Below are positions 10,226 through 20,765 of a DNA stretch of 64,000 nucleotides, one piece after another. The notes below the pieces were generated by a model. That model saw only the letters and a list, made by a program, of their open reading frames with translations, searched no databases and was not told the origin of the DNA. How positions within the stretch are numbered: position 1 is the first letter of the stretch; each line of letters starts with the position of its first letter. Position numbers and translations under genes: made by a program. This DNA is from Pleurodeles waltl (lineage: Eukaryota > Chordata > Amphibia > Caudata > Salamandridae), in contig NC_090442.1 in NCBI RefSeq assembly GCF_031143425.1, forward strand, positions 430,235,776 to 430,299,775, in the 5' to 3' direction.

Positions 10226-12391
10226 GCAGTGAATAATGGGGGCACAAGTTACAGCTAGCTCAGTTAACTATTGTAAGAGGTTGAGTGGGGTGTTAACTCT
10301 GATCAAACAACAGTCAGGTTGAACCACAAAAGACACTAAATTAACCTGTGCTTAACAAGCAGGTAACTTGCCACAAAGGCAGTCAGTTTAACTAAGAGGC
10401 ATTGTGTAAAGTATTTATGCAGCACTCAAACAGAAATAAAATGAAAAAATTACAAAAAAAATTCTAATACCAATTTTGAGAAATATAGTAACTGTTAATC
10501 ATTTTTGACACACTAAATGATCAAAATAAAATCAGTAAAACCAGAGTTATGAACTTTTAAGGTTTAAGGTAAAAACATCTCATGCGAGACCGGGTCAAAG
10601 TAAAAAAATATGGTCAATAGTGCTTGAGTGTGGTCAGATGGAAGAAGTGGATTGGGCCCGGACAGTGTTTACCTTCAGACTTAGAAGAAATTTCAGCAAA
10701 AATTGTCTGAGAAGGTAAATTTCCAGTGGGACCAGGCTCCAGGCAGTGACCAAGGAAGAATTGTAAGCATCAGGGATCTACTGGATGAAGTTACGGTGAA
10801 GATTCCCATGTTTGAACTTAGTCTCATTTTTGTAAGTTAAAAATCTCCAGCAGGAAAAGGCTGGAAGCTGTAGCTGACCAAGGCTGCACTAAGACTGAGG
10901 CCCATTCTGAGAAGGACAAGTTAACAGGATTTGCTGCTGCAGAGAACAATGCTTCAGGAGCTGCAATGGAGTAAGGCCGACTGGAAATGCGCCTCTAGTG
11001 GATAGACGAGTAGGTTGGTCTGGGTCTCCTATTAGTTCTTAGAGCAGGTTTTAGCTAAAAAAAATTCTAAGTACCAAAATTTGGATTTTGGCTAGTGGGA
11101 TACATTTAGGACCACTATGAAGGGTCCAGGACTGGGGAGGCACCACTTGGAGGATCAGGAACTACTTAGACTGGGTTCTGGTGCTGGTTCAAGATGGTTG
11201 GAGCCTTTTCGGTCCCTGAGGCTCTGATCGGGATGTCAGCAAACTAGCTCTTGGAGTCACCCTGGTAGTCCTGGGTTCAAGAATTCAAAAAGAACTCAAG
11301 CAGCAGGGCAAGCCTTTGAGGGTTCAAGGCAGGCAGGAGGCAACAGAGCTGCCCTTTCAGGTGCAGCAAAGCAGTCTTCTGAAGTACACAGCAGTAGGCA
11401 GTGCTCTGAGAGTCCTTCTGCAGGTTCAGAAAGTGTACCTAAGAGTGGGTTTAAGGGTCCTATTTTTATACCCGTTGTCTTCTTTGAAGTAGTGGAAGAT
11501 TCTAGAGATTTTCCTTTGAAGTGCTTAGTGTCCTGCCTCCCGTGCCCTGGCTGCAATCTGACTGCATGACCAAGAAAGTGGTGTGAAGTCCTTTGTGGAA
11601 TGCCAAGGGTAGGCTATTGATTTACAAGTGGGGCTATGCCCAGCTTGGCCCCCATTCTACCAGTGATGGCTCATCCTGGCACACCTAATCCCTTTAAGGT
11701 GTGGCTTTCTGGGAGGAATAAAAAAAGTTCTATTGCAATTACAATCAGTCATGTGACTCGGGAACAGGCTGCAGGCACCAAATAACTAGGGCAAGAAAAT
11801 GCCAACAAAACTTTGACTTTACCATTCAAGAGGTTTTTATATGACAATTTATCAAACACCAAACAGTCCTACTTGTTCGTAATCAAAGGTTAGCTTGTAT
11901 TAAATGTAATAAAGCAACCGAATGTTATCCTGTGGGAGAGGTAGGCCTTACAGTAGGAAAAACAAGTGTAGAATTTTTTTCACAACCAGGACATGTAAAA
12001 CCTAAAAAGCACATTAGGGGTGAGTGATGAGCTCTGCTCTGCTGGCAAGCTATCAGAGTTTTTGGCAGATCATGGAGTTCAACCAAAAACACTGCTAGGT
12101 CCGCCAGCAGATCGGAGCTCACCACGTGTGCACTGCAGCCCAGTTATGGGCTACACAGCACAAGTGCAGTCTGTGCTTGCGATGTAAGGCCCATAACTGA
12201 GTGCACACTGAGCCTCACATCAAGGAGCTGCTCGCTGGCACCAGTCCAGCAGCCCTGGATCCAGGCCTCCCTCTGACTGAGCGCAGCCCGGGAGCAGAGG
12301 GAGGAAGAGAGCCAGGCCGCTGTCAACGAGGACTCTCTAGGAGGACCCAGGTAAGACCACGTTTGACTTCTGTTCTTATGTACTCACTGAT

Positions 12392-12492
12392 GCACAAGAG
12401 GCCTGAAACAGCAGTTTTGCTGCCTATGGCCCTGTCCTGAATTTAGGCCAGGGCCACAGGCAGCAAAAGCTGCTGTTTCAGGCCTCTTGTGC
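12392..12492. repeat. 101-bp hairpin inside the hAT-like MITE
   Basis: GCACAAGAGGCCTGAAACAG at the left is matched by its reverse complement ending at 12492. The arms run on through GCTGCCT/AGGCAGC and GGCCCTG/CAGGGCC to a small central loop near 12435-12448, with few mismatches. It lies directly before the 5S-like hairpin. Confidence 0.9.
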
Positions 12493-12564
12493 ACTGGCCT
12501 CCCCCATGTGCAGTTCACACCTGGCAGGCCGGTGCTCAAGAGGAATGAACCGGAAGCTTTCACT

Positions 12565-12624
12565 GCCTACAGCTCTGTCCTGAATGCATCCAATCTCAGA
12601 AGCGCTAAGCAGGGTCGGGCCTGG
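12565..12624 (+). repeat. 5S rRNA-derived segment within a hairpin
   Basis: GCCTAC at 12565, CCTGAA near 12579, ATCTC near 12594 and the unbroken 20-mer CTAAGCAGGGTCGGGCCTGG (12605-12624) fall in the same order and nearly the same spacing as vertebrate 5S rRNA from its 5' end through the internal promoter start. The next bases do not continue 5S. They turn back as a reverse complement (GCGCTTCTGAGATCGGGTACATT to 12659), so both strands carry 5S-like sequence. It is a pseudo-5S fragment, not a functional gene: the 3' half of 5S is absent. Confidence 0.8.
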
Positions 12625-13325
12625 CTTGGCGCTTCTGAGATCGGGTACATTCAGGACAGGGTGCAACTCCGCCACTCACGAAACTCCGCCTCTGCAGAAT
12701 TCTATGGAGTTTTAAATCATCTCTGTGAGCTCCACCAAGGCCTAAAGCACATGTCCACCTTTTAATAACAATGCACCCTGCCTAATGGGCTGCCTAAGGC
12801 CTACCTTAGGGTGGCTTATATATAACAAATGGGAGCTTATGGCTTGGCAAGGGGGTTATGTTGCAAAATTGAATTGGCAGTTTAAAGTGCATTCTGGCTG
12901 CAATGGCAGGCTTGAGACATATTTTAAGGGGCTGCTTAAGGGAGTGGAACAATAAATGCTGCATGTTCACTAGTCATATTTAATTTACCAACCCTGGGTA
13001 CATTGTATACCACTTTATGAGAGACGTATACATAATTAAATAAACTGTTTTTCACGTCTTTCAGGAAGCAAGCACTTTAACACTGATTAGCAGTGGTAAA
13101 GTGAACAGAGTCCGAAGGCCAACAAAAACAAATTCATCAACATAACAGGGTGAAGGCAAAAAGCTTTGGGGAAAAACATCCTAAGGGAGACAGGTTTAAA
13201 AAGTAAAAATACTGAATTCCAGTGTACAATGGTGTTAGTAAACTCACATTTTCACCTAACTACTTCAACCTTTGGTTTCTTTTATTGCATTTCTATGTAT
13301 ATTTTTTAACATAAATTGAGGTATT

Positions 13326-13560
13326 TGTTAGTAATGAGGTTTCTGGTTGGCTAGGGTATGCACCTAAGCCAGGCAGAACCCATTACTCTAGTCAGGGCAA
13401 GTAAGTTACACACCAAAGACAACCTGTGTTCACCATCTGGTAGTTTGGCGCACCGCAGTGAGGCTCATCCTCAGAGGCAATGTGTAAAACACCAGTGATG
13501 GAATAAATACACCACAGAAGAGACTCCACACAGGATTATATAAACATATGTTGCTTATAT
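13326..13560 (+). repeat. LTR-like head, family A relative, truncated
   Basis: It begins TGTTAGTAATGAGGTTTCTGG and continues with an ACTCTAGTCAGGGCAAG block and a CAGAGGCAATGTGTAAA block. These are the same order as the heads at 46038 and 10.3 kb, but the sequence is clearly diverged. No matching 3' end or TSD was found. Confidence 0.55.
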
Positions 13561-13610
13561 TGTAAAGATATATATAAATATCAGAGACCATAAACAATAT
13601 CAATCATAAA

Positions 13611-13700
13611 TATTGCGCACATTATGCAATTACTGAAATGGTATTTGTTATCCTGTTATTGCAAGAGTATATCACAACATCAGGGCATGTAATGTGGCAG
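13611..13700 (+). repeat. Direct repeat copy 1 (partner at 14541-14629)
   Basis: The block containing CACATTATGCAATTACTGAAATG, ATTTGTTATCCTGT, GCAAGAGTA and ACAACATCAGGG recurs 930 bases downstream with a few substitutions. The intervening 840 bases carry no recognisable gene. Confidence 0.85.
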
Positions 13701-14540
13701 TTTAGTTAGTAAAAAGCACCTAAAAACACTAGGGATTACCTTAAGTACATAACTCCCCAAAATGTCACTATGAACACATCAGTAACCGCAAGCCTATATG
13801 GACACAGGGAGCCCTGCACTTCTATCAGTGGGGGTAAGGTAATTTTTAGAGCCTGGAAGAATTATGGAGGTAGGGCACCTGAGCACTGGGGTGCCCACTA
13901 CTTGTAATACATTAACCTGTCCCTGAATGAAGCAAGAACCACTCTCTGGTGGTGAACGGGGCTTCTGTTGAAGACCCAAAACAAAACTCTGCTCTGCTCA
14001 CAGAGTTTTCAGAATTCAGGTATTCTGCACTATGCGGAGTACCACGGAGCTCCCGAATTCCACCTTCCAGTGTGAAATGGGGGTTTCTATCCCATTGGTT
14101 GAATGAAATTTATTTTGGTGTTCACAAGTGCCACAATATTCTTAGGCCGGTAGTGAGCGTGTGTGAGATTTTCTGCTTGAGAGGCAGCTAGGTTTAAATC
14201 AAAAAGAGGTTTTTGAGTGCACTGGTATTTCTTTGTACTTTTATCTGATTTTTAAATTCCTTTGTGGTGGGTGGCTTGGACTTTAAATAGGGGCCTTGTT
14301 ATTTTTGTGCATTTCATTTTTCATGTTTTCTAAAGGAAAAATGTTGCACAGTTCGGAAACATTGCAATTTTCATTTATTTTACAATTTGCCTAGACTTCC
14401 AAAGGGCCATCTAGCCAGAAGACCCAGTACTAGTTATCAGTGCATGAAAGAAATGTTTCTATGGTAAATGCTTTGAAAACTTCATGTAGGGTAGCAATGG
14501 TACTGGATTAAATTGAAAAATAAATGATATGAATCTTAAA

Positions 14541-14629
14541 CATTGTGCACATTATGCAATTACTGAAATGTTATTTGTTATCCTGTCAGTGCAAGAGTAC
14601 ATTACAACATCAGGGATGTAATGTGTCAG
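14541..14629 (+). repeat. Direct repeat copy 2 (partner at 13611-13700)
   Basis: This is the second copy of the 90-base block. Roughly nine positions differ by eye. It may come from two insertions of one repeat family or from a segmental duplication. Confidence 0.85.
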
Positions 14630-14779
14630 TGTGTGTTGTTGTAAACCTTTTATAGCTCAGTTAATGTTTGCAGTTTCCATTGCTGAATTAATAGTAATGA
14701 TTTCTTCAGTGCTACCACCCCATGGCTCCTTTTTCTGGTCTGTGTGTGTTTCTCATTGGCCACCATTTGTCTTTGTTCT

Positions 14780-15240
14780 CCATGTCAAGTTGACAGGGGC
14801 CATTTTGTGTTTTCTGTGTCCATTGACCTAAAGGTATTCTTTGTTCCCCATACCTCCTTGACTATGTGGCTTGCACCCATTTTATGTATTCAGCCAGTGT
14901 GTTTTGCCAAAGCCTTGCATGTGTTCTTTGTGCTCCGTGGCTCATTACTTGCTCCTGTTGTTTGACCATGAGATGGCGGCCACCTTGTGCATCCAGCCCG
15001 TATGTTTTTGCCAAAGGCTTGCATGTGTTCTTTGTTCCCCATGCCTCCTTGCTTGCTGTTGTTGTATTGACCATGTGACTGCCAGCCATTTTGTGCATCC
15101 AGCCAGTTTTCCTTTGTCATGGGCTTGCATATGTTCTTTGTTCCCCATTCCTCTTTGCTCTCTGTTTTTGTTGTTTGATCATGTGGTTTGCAGCCATTTT
15201 CTGTATCCAGCCAGTGTGCCTTTGCCATAGCCTTGCATAG
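14780..15240 (+). repeat. Tandem array of ~106-bp units, about four to five copies
   Basis: Each unit contains a GCATGTGTTCTTTGTTCCCC-like block, then a TTGACCATGTG-like block, GGCCATTTTGTG and a CAGCCAGTGTG-like block. The last landmark sits at 14891, 14994, 15100 and 15208, giving periods of 103, 106 and 108. An earlier, more diverged unit starts near 14780. Reading frames run through it in more than one frame because the unit length is not fixed modulo three, so I do not call a protein. Confidence 0.85.
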
Positions 15241-15329
15241 ATGGATGTGAAATCAGTTTAATAATATGCTTGAGGATCATGGTAGTATCTGTAAATTATG
15301 AATATGATTTTGATTAATAGTGCTTATGT

Positions 15330-15560
15330 TCCACAAATTTTTTTTTCTGATTAGTTTTGTACCTCCTTGCCTCACAATATTTTTCTTCTCATCCTGCCAT
15401 ACAAAATTTTTGTCTAATTTTTTTATTTTTATATTTTATTTCAATTTTTTACTTTACATGTTATTCTTCTTGTATTTTTTTTTGTGTTTTTTTTTAGATT
15501 TTTCAGTTTATTTTTTTATTTGTTATTTTGTTTTTTTATTTATTTATTTATTTTTGCATT
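15330..15560 (+). repeat. T-rich low-complexity tract
   Basis: About 230 bases dominated by runs of T broken by A, ending in (TTTA)n. The Phe-rich frame across it is a composition artefact. Confidence 0.85.
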
Positions 15561-16323
15561 TTGCCTTGGTCCATCAATCCACCATAGGTGCACAGCCGTG
15601 CAACAAATTCAGTTTTTTTTTTAGGTATAATTCCATTTCCTCATGGAAACCCTGGCTGCAGTGCACCACAGACACATCAGCATCATTTGTTTTTTTTTAA
15701 TGATTGTTCCATTTCCCCTGGACCACATAGGTGTGCAATAACCTTCAAGTTTTTCAAGATCATTCCATTTAACCACGCACTCCCCTGACTGCCACAGTTG
15801 TCTGGTTTTGAATAGATGGACATAAAGCAAAGAGCTATATCTGTATGTTGTGTTATCCTGAATCCTAATTGGAAATTACATTTTATGGTATGGCAGTGTG
15901 GTTTGACTTTAAGGTGGCTGATTTATATTTATCCAATTAAACAACCACATTAATATTGCCTCTGTCTATACTAATTCAATCTGCAACAGAGACACATTTC
16001 ACTTGTCTACGTTTAGGTGCACAAGTGAAGAAGAGACATCATGTGCAGTACTGCCAAACAGAAAGCCTGCATAGCGACGTCAGTCCTCTAATCCCTTCTG
16101 TTTGTGCAGCTTAGTAACACTGCCAACTGAGAACTTTAAGAAGGCCCCAAAGAAAGTTGCTCCCAAGAAAGTGGTCAGTGAGGGAGAAGCAGCATTCTAC
16201 CAGTGGTATGCCAACTGCAACCTTTTTTGGGAGAAGTGTGCCTGCCACACCAGCCTCCAGGGTGGAACCTGGAGCAGCATTCCTACATCAACAGCACCAC
16301 CCCAACCTAAGCCAAAGACCATG

Positions 16324-16501
16324 GGGGTTATTACAACTTTGGAGGAGGTGTTAATCCATCCCAAAAGTTACGGTAAAGTGACGGATATTCCACCAGCCGT
16401 ATTACGAGTCCATTATATCCTATGGAACTCGTAATACGGCTGGTTGTATATCCGTCGCATTTGGGAAGGATTAACACCTCCTCCAAAGTTGTAATAACCC
16501 C
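16324..16501. mobile_element. 178-bp MITE with perfect 34-bp inverted ends, inside the hAT copy
   Basis: The left end GGGGTTATTACAACTTTGG continues to 34 bases and is matched exactly by the right end. The middle is also nearly palindromic (CGTATTACGAGT against ACTCGTAATACG). CCATG occurs on both sides (16319-16323 and 16502-16506), the probable TSD. The host frame before (PKPKTM) and after (SVSEVATAIM) suggests it split an existing hAT reading frame. Confidence 0.9.
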
Positions 16502-17264
16502 CCATGTCTGTCAGTGAGGTAGCCACTGCAATCATGGTACTGCTGATGAGCAGTGACGGTGAATTTGATTTGTGCCTTTCTCAAAGTAGTACCCAATTGT
16601 TTCAGGAAACAAGACAGTGTAGACAGCAGCCACAGCCAGCAATAGTAGATCTTCCTGAAGTTGGAGCAGAACAAGAGGTCAAGCTTCCTGCAGAGCAAGA
16701 ACCTCATCTTTTAGAATCGTTGGCTCCCAGATTCCCAGCAAGAAAAATGAAGGGTACTACTCTACCATCTTCTCCAAGCATCACGTCTTATGATGATGAT
16801 GATAGGGATATGGAGGGGACCTCAGCAGAGTCCAGGAGATGCCAGGAGAGACAAGGGAAAAGAAAAGCTTTTGAAAACCTTCAAATTATGGAAGGGAATG
16901 ATGAGGAGTCCGACTATGATGAGCCAGTCATTGTGCAAGCTGGCACAGAGAAGGCCGATGGTAGACCTGACAGCCTTAGGGTGGTCACCCCTAACTTACT
17001 ATTCAATGTGCTCCGAGGGATGTGGCACAGGTAGCACCGCCATCTCCCAAATTTGTAAGGCCCCAACTGAGACCGGCATCAACCCCTACCTCAGTAGAAG
17101 TATGCACTGCAGAGAGGCAATAAATGACATGCCCATTTACCTCCAGTTCTTCTTCAGGCATTGGCCCACTAAGAAAGTCTTTCTCCCTAGTTTTGGACTT
17201 TTTTATGCTTAGTAAATATGAGAAGAACGTTGCACTATGCTCCATTTGCCACATATGTGTTCAC

Positions 17265-17385
17265 TGAGGTAAGACCTGGCTCTTCGACTGATCAGCACCG
17301 CAATGACAGCGCCTTGAGACCCCGTGGGTGATAAGCAGCACTATCCATATTGCTGATTGAATGATTGATTGGTTAAACCTGGTTC
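17265..17385 (+). repeat. Short SINE/LINE-tail-like insertion splitting the BED finger
   Basis: The zinc-finger Cys pair lies before this stretch and the His pair after it. The insert contains AGCGCCTTGAGACCCCGTGG, then a GGTGATAAG motif and a GATTGAATGATTGATTGG tail. This layout is typical of short interspersed elements that borrow a LINE 3' end. Exact ends and a TSD could not be fixed. Its first bases (GAGGTAAGACC) resemble a splice donor, so an intron is a weaker alternative. Confidence 0.5.
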
Positions 17386-18500
17386 ACATTATGGTACTGT
17401 GAGTCAAACAACCCATATGAAAAAATATCATGCAATCCGGTGAGAGGAGCACCTTATTAATTTCTGAAAGTCATTTTGGTGTTGAAGGTGAGGAGAGCTG
17501 GGAAATATCAGTTATAAGTACAGTCACAGTGGGATGTGATAATGAGGAAGAAGAGTGTGACATTCTCACTCATATCAGCCCTGTCCCCAGCAGTGCACCA
17601 GAATCTCCCACCTCAGCAACCTCACAATGGCACAAGATTTAGAGTCAGATGGAGACACCAAGGCATACAATGACTGCCCCGCGAAGCACATTGAGTCTAC
17701 CACCACCTACTTCTCAAAAGTCACCTGCATCAGTGGCCTCAGGAAAGAAGAAAGTCGAGGATACTACTAAGGGGATGTCTAGGCAGTAGGGGCCCTGCAA
17801 CCACAACCACCCAATGGCACATTTGTAGAAAGGAAAGCTAGCAAAAATATTTGTGCTGGACCTCCCCCCTTTTTCTTTTGTGGAAGGAGTGGGATTTTTA
17901 AACTTTGTGGCAGTCATCTGCCGAAAATGGAATGATCCAAGTCGGACCTATTTTGCCAGAGTTGCTGTTCCAGTGCTATAGCACGATGTGCTGCGATCGG
18001 TTGGGCAATCTTTGCAGCAAAGTGCTTTTCACATTATCCACCTGACAACAGATGTAGACCAGCTGTCAGACGACTGATTACATGTGCATCACTGCACACT
18101 AGATCTCTTCTCTGGGGGTAAAGCAAAAGCTATCTGTAGGTCTTGGCCCTGAAAAAAGTTTGAAGAGTGTTCAGCGGCATGCAACATTAGCCATGTTTGT
18201 CATGTAGAAATCACGTACATCTGCAAACATCTTGGACAAATTTAACAGCAAGGTGTCAAATGGATGCAACCCAGAGGTCCCAGAATTGGATTTGTTTCCA
18301 TGGACAATGGCAGTACCATAGTCAAGGCAACGACAGAGAGTGACTATTTCAGGGTCCTTTGGTCTATTGCATCAATCTGGCTGTGCAAGACTTTTTAAAA
18401 AAAGAGGACATAGTCAGCAACATACTGACCATCTGCAGAAGAATATGCACTCATTTCAGCCATTCTTTTAAAGCCCGAAAGCAGCTGTAGATCATTCAGC

Positions 18501-18830
18501 GTGCTAATAGAGTACTATTTATTTAAAGCCCTGATACATGAGGTGCCAACATGTTGGAACTCAACCTATTACATGCTGCAGCATCTGTTTGAGCAGTATA
18601 GACAGATCAATTACTATATAATTCCAAGAGGAGGGGATGTAATTGGTAAAGCTATGACCATGGAGGCGGACAAATGGTGCCTAGTCAAATGCCTGACACA
18701 GATGGTACTCCCTTTCGAGGTTTTAACATGGGAAGTTACCAAGGAAGACAGTACAAGCTATCCCATTGTTGTATCTGCTGAAGGACTGGCTAAAGAAGGT
18801 GCCGGGAAAGGTTCACAGTCACAAGTGTGA
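18501..18830 (+). pseudogene. hAT transposase fragment: post-catalytic alpha-helical part
   Basis: This open stretch contains VPTCWNSTYYMLQHLFEQ, then DKWCLVKCLTQMVLPFEVLTWEV, then SYPIVVSAE. The WNST(F/Y)YM block and the later LxPFE block are hallmarks of ZBED-like hAT proteins. It belongs to the larger decayed gene at 16102-19650 and is the best-preserved segment. It is bounded by stops and frame changes, so it is not an independent gene. Confidence 0.85.
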
Positions 18831-19650
18831 ATGAAAACCTAGAAACTCATGCCTTGGTTGAAAGCTTATTATTTTGCTAGGCTTGTAATGTAGAGCTACA
18901 AAATGACATCTTATTGTCCAAAGAGTACATCTGTGCAACCCTACTTGATCCATGCTACAAAGAATAAATTCTGCCTACATTTATTCCTTTTTCTGAAGGT
19001 TAGATTTCAAAATACAAAAGGTGGACTGCTGAGCAAGCCAGATACCAGGAGGAAGAACGACTGGAACTTAGAGTCCCACTCTAAAGTCGTGGTGCTGCCT
19101 TCAACTTCCAGAGAGGGCAGTCTTTTCTCATCACAGCAGCCAACACCAGCAACAAGAACCCAAGCTACAACAGCAACAGAAGAATCAGACCCAACCTCTG
19201 CATTGGCTTGGTTTCAAGTGGCAAGTCGTACATCTAGTAGGGGGGTGAAGGCAAAAGAGGTCAAGTAAGTGGCATCACCAATGACCAGTTAGAGGATGTT
19301 CCAGGAGTATCTGGATCAACACCCATTGATGTATTGGTATGGGAAGATCCATCAGAGTGCAGCAGGCTGGCAATAAAGTACCTATCCTATACTGTCCTTT
19401 TCTGTAGATAGTGTGTGTTCAGTGCACCTGGCACCGTTGTTAAAGTGAGAAGGATCAGTCTCTCACCTCAAAATGTGGAGATATTGCCCATGATCAAAAT
19501 GAACCAACATTTCATACCACATGATTACACTATTTCTGAAACAGCACAGGACGAGGCAGATGGTGACTGGCCAAAATTGAGTGTGTTAGCTGACTAACGT
19601 CTGAGTGAACCACCTGAGTTAGAGAATGAACTCTACTTCCCGGACTGAGT

Positions 19651-20741
19651 ATGCCAGTGCTACCACAGAACATTTTAATTATTTATTGTTGAATTTCTTT
19701 CTTTGAAAAAAAAAGAAAAAAATAGCAAGTGGAACATTATGTATGTGTCCGATTTATGCTGCCCCACTATTTTTTTGTCTCATATATGGCCGGATTGGAA
19801 TTGGACCAGTGTGCAATGAAGAAGCCTCCACAATTCCTTCATGATGTTGGAGACAATGCCTGCCTCCTTCGCTCGCCTCTCCTTTTTTCCATCATTTAGC
19901 AGGGATGCCCCAGAAGATCATTAATTTACAAGAGTGCCAAATACCAAATTCCAGTGTGTTGACTGCATCAAAGATATAATTGTGTACCAAAACCTACCCA
20001 TGCTTGGATTGGAGGCGGTAATTACAACTATTGCACCAAAGAGTGAGTGATTGTGAGTGATGATTGAGAATTTATGTGACGGAAGACAGTGAGGTAATAG
20101 TAAACCCTTGATTTTGATGAACTGCAATGTTTGGTGCCTAATGGGTGATCATTTTTCCTGAAGTCTATTGCACAGGGACGGTCCCGTCTGGTGTGGCCTA
20201 GAGGCTGGAGTTGCAGTCAGCTGGCTGGTGGAACACACAGACACTTTGTGTAGCAAAATGAAACATAACTTTGTTTAATGAGTAAGGAATCATCCACTAT
20301 GGAGAAAAGTATTATATTCTTGTTTTGCTAAATGACTGAAAGTGTGCTAACTAGCGCACTGGGAAGATATTTGTTACTCTCTGCAGTCTGCAGATGGGGC
20401 ATCTTTTGAAGTGTAAGTATGAGCCCCTCCACCCTTCCTGCCCAGGAAGACCCATCATTATACTGATGCAGTTGAGTGTCCTGTGTTTATGGCTGTCTGG
20501 ATGGAGTGGACAAGGGAGGTTGTCAAGCACCACAGACCAGACATGGATTGGAGGCAGGCTACAAAGCACATAGAGTTATAAGCACAGAGAAATGCTGCCC
20601 CTCTAAAAGTGTAAAGCACACAATGTTCATGAAGGAATCATTTGCATACAAATAGTTCAGCAATATTAAATACTATTAATGTTGTAGTTAACCATAGATC
20701 AAATTCCATAAATGAATAAATCTTCAAACAGCGTGTAATTA
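19651..20741. other. About 1.1 kb with no recognised gene
   Basis: It follows the hAT coding remnants and may include that element's 3' end. An A-rich run lies near 19707-19727. The stretch from 20170 onward (GGGACGGTCCC palindrome near 20174) may be another old repeat. Nothing here supports a gene call. Confidence 0.4.
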
Positions 20742-20765
20742 GTCCATCATCTGCTCTTTTTGCAT

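Larger units (their letters stand above)
12015..12744. mobile_element. hAT-like nonautonomous element with 8-bp TSD
   Basis: AAGCACAT is present at 12007-12014 and again at 12745-12752. Removing 12015-12744 plus one copy restores the order seen in related repeats (ACATGTAAAAC ... AAAGCACATG). The left end reads TAGGGGTGAG and the minus-strand right end reads TAGGCCTTGG, like the short TAGGG/CAGGG ends and 8-bp duplications of hAT transposons. The interior is built of successive inverted repeats: GAGCTCTGCTCTGCTGGC with its partner near 12102-12119, GTGCACTGCAGCCCAGTTATGGGC with its partner near 12190-12207, and two strong hairpins. There is no coding capacity. Confidence 0.75.
10265..13200 (+). 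repeat. LTR-like repeat copy, family A, interrupted by a hAT-like MITE
   Basis: The flow of this segment parallels the complete copy at 46038-48230 and the copy at 38.9-40.6 kb: a GTCAGGTT block, a GCAGCACTCA/AAATAAAA region, a drug-like GCAGGTTC/CAAGCAGCAGG stretch near 11300, GGACATGTAAAACCTAAA near 11990, GCTTATGGCTTGGCAAG near 12836 and AAAAGCTTTGGGG near 13160. The ends are not crisp, so I give approximate limits. The copy is old, and the MITE at 12015-12744 landed inside it. Open frames within it are chance. Confidence 0.55.
16102..19650 (+). pseudogene. Decayed hAT-superfamily transposase with BED finger
   Basis: Pieces in several frames follow hAT order. An acidic N-terminal region (16504-17034 open) precedes a BED-type zinc finger at about 17180-17460: CSIC before an insertion, then SQTTHMKKYH after it. 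Next come blocks like the hAT catalytic core (VEGVGFLNF near 17880, LTTDVDQL near 18045, ILTICRR near 18425), then VPTCWNSTYYML at about 18545, LLDPCYK near 18935 and the C-terminal dimerisation region ending SLSPQNVEILPMIKMNQHF (19455-19510). hAT enzymes cut and paste DNA with 8-bp duplications. Multiple stops and frame changes make this copy dead. Terminal repeats were not identified. Confidence 0.88.

Noticed and set aside
12565..12659. Functional 5S rRNA gene
   Set aside because: Only the 5' half is present and it turns back on itself; no 3' half and no T-run terminator at the right place.
14871..15230. 119-codon frame with repeated Cys and Phe
   Set aside because: It runs through the ~106-bp tandem array; frames are open in several phases and both strands, so no protein is supported.
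15320..15700. 126-codon Phe-rich frame suggesting a membrane protein
   Set aside because: Low-complexity T-rich DNA; no start context, family or conserved feature.
16541..16570. Second CTGATGAG hammerhead-like start
   Set aside because: No GAAA at a suitable distance and no pairing stems.
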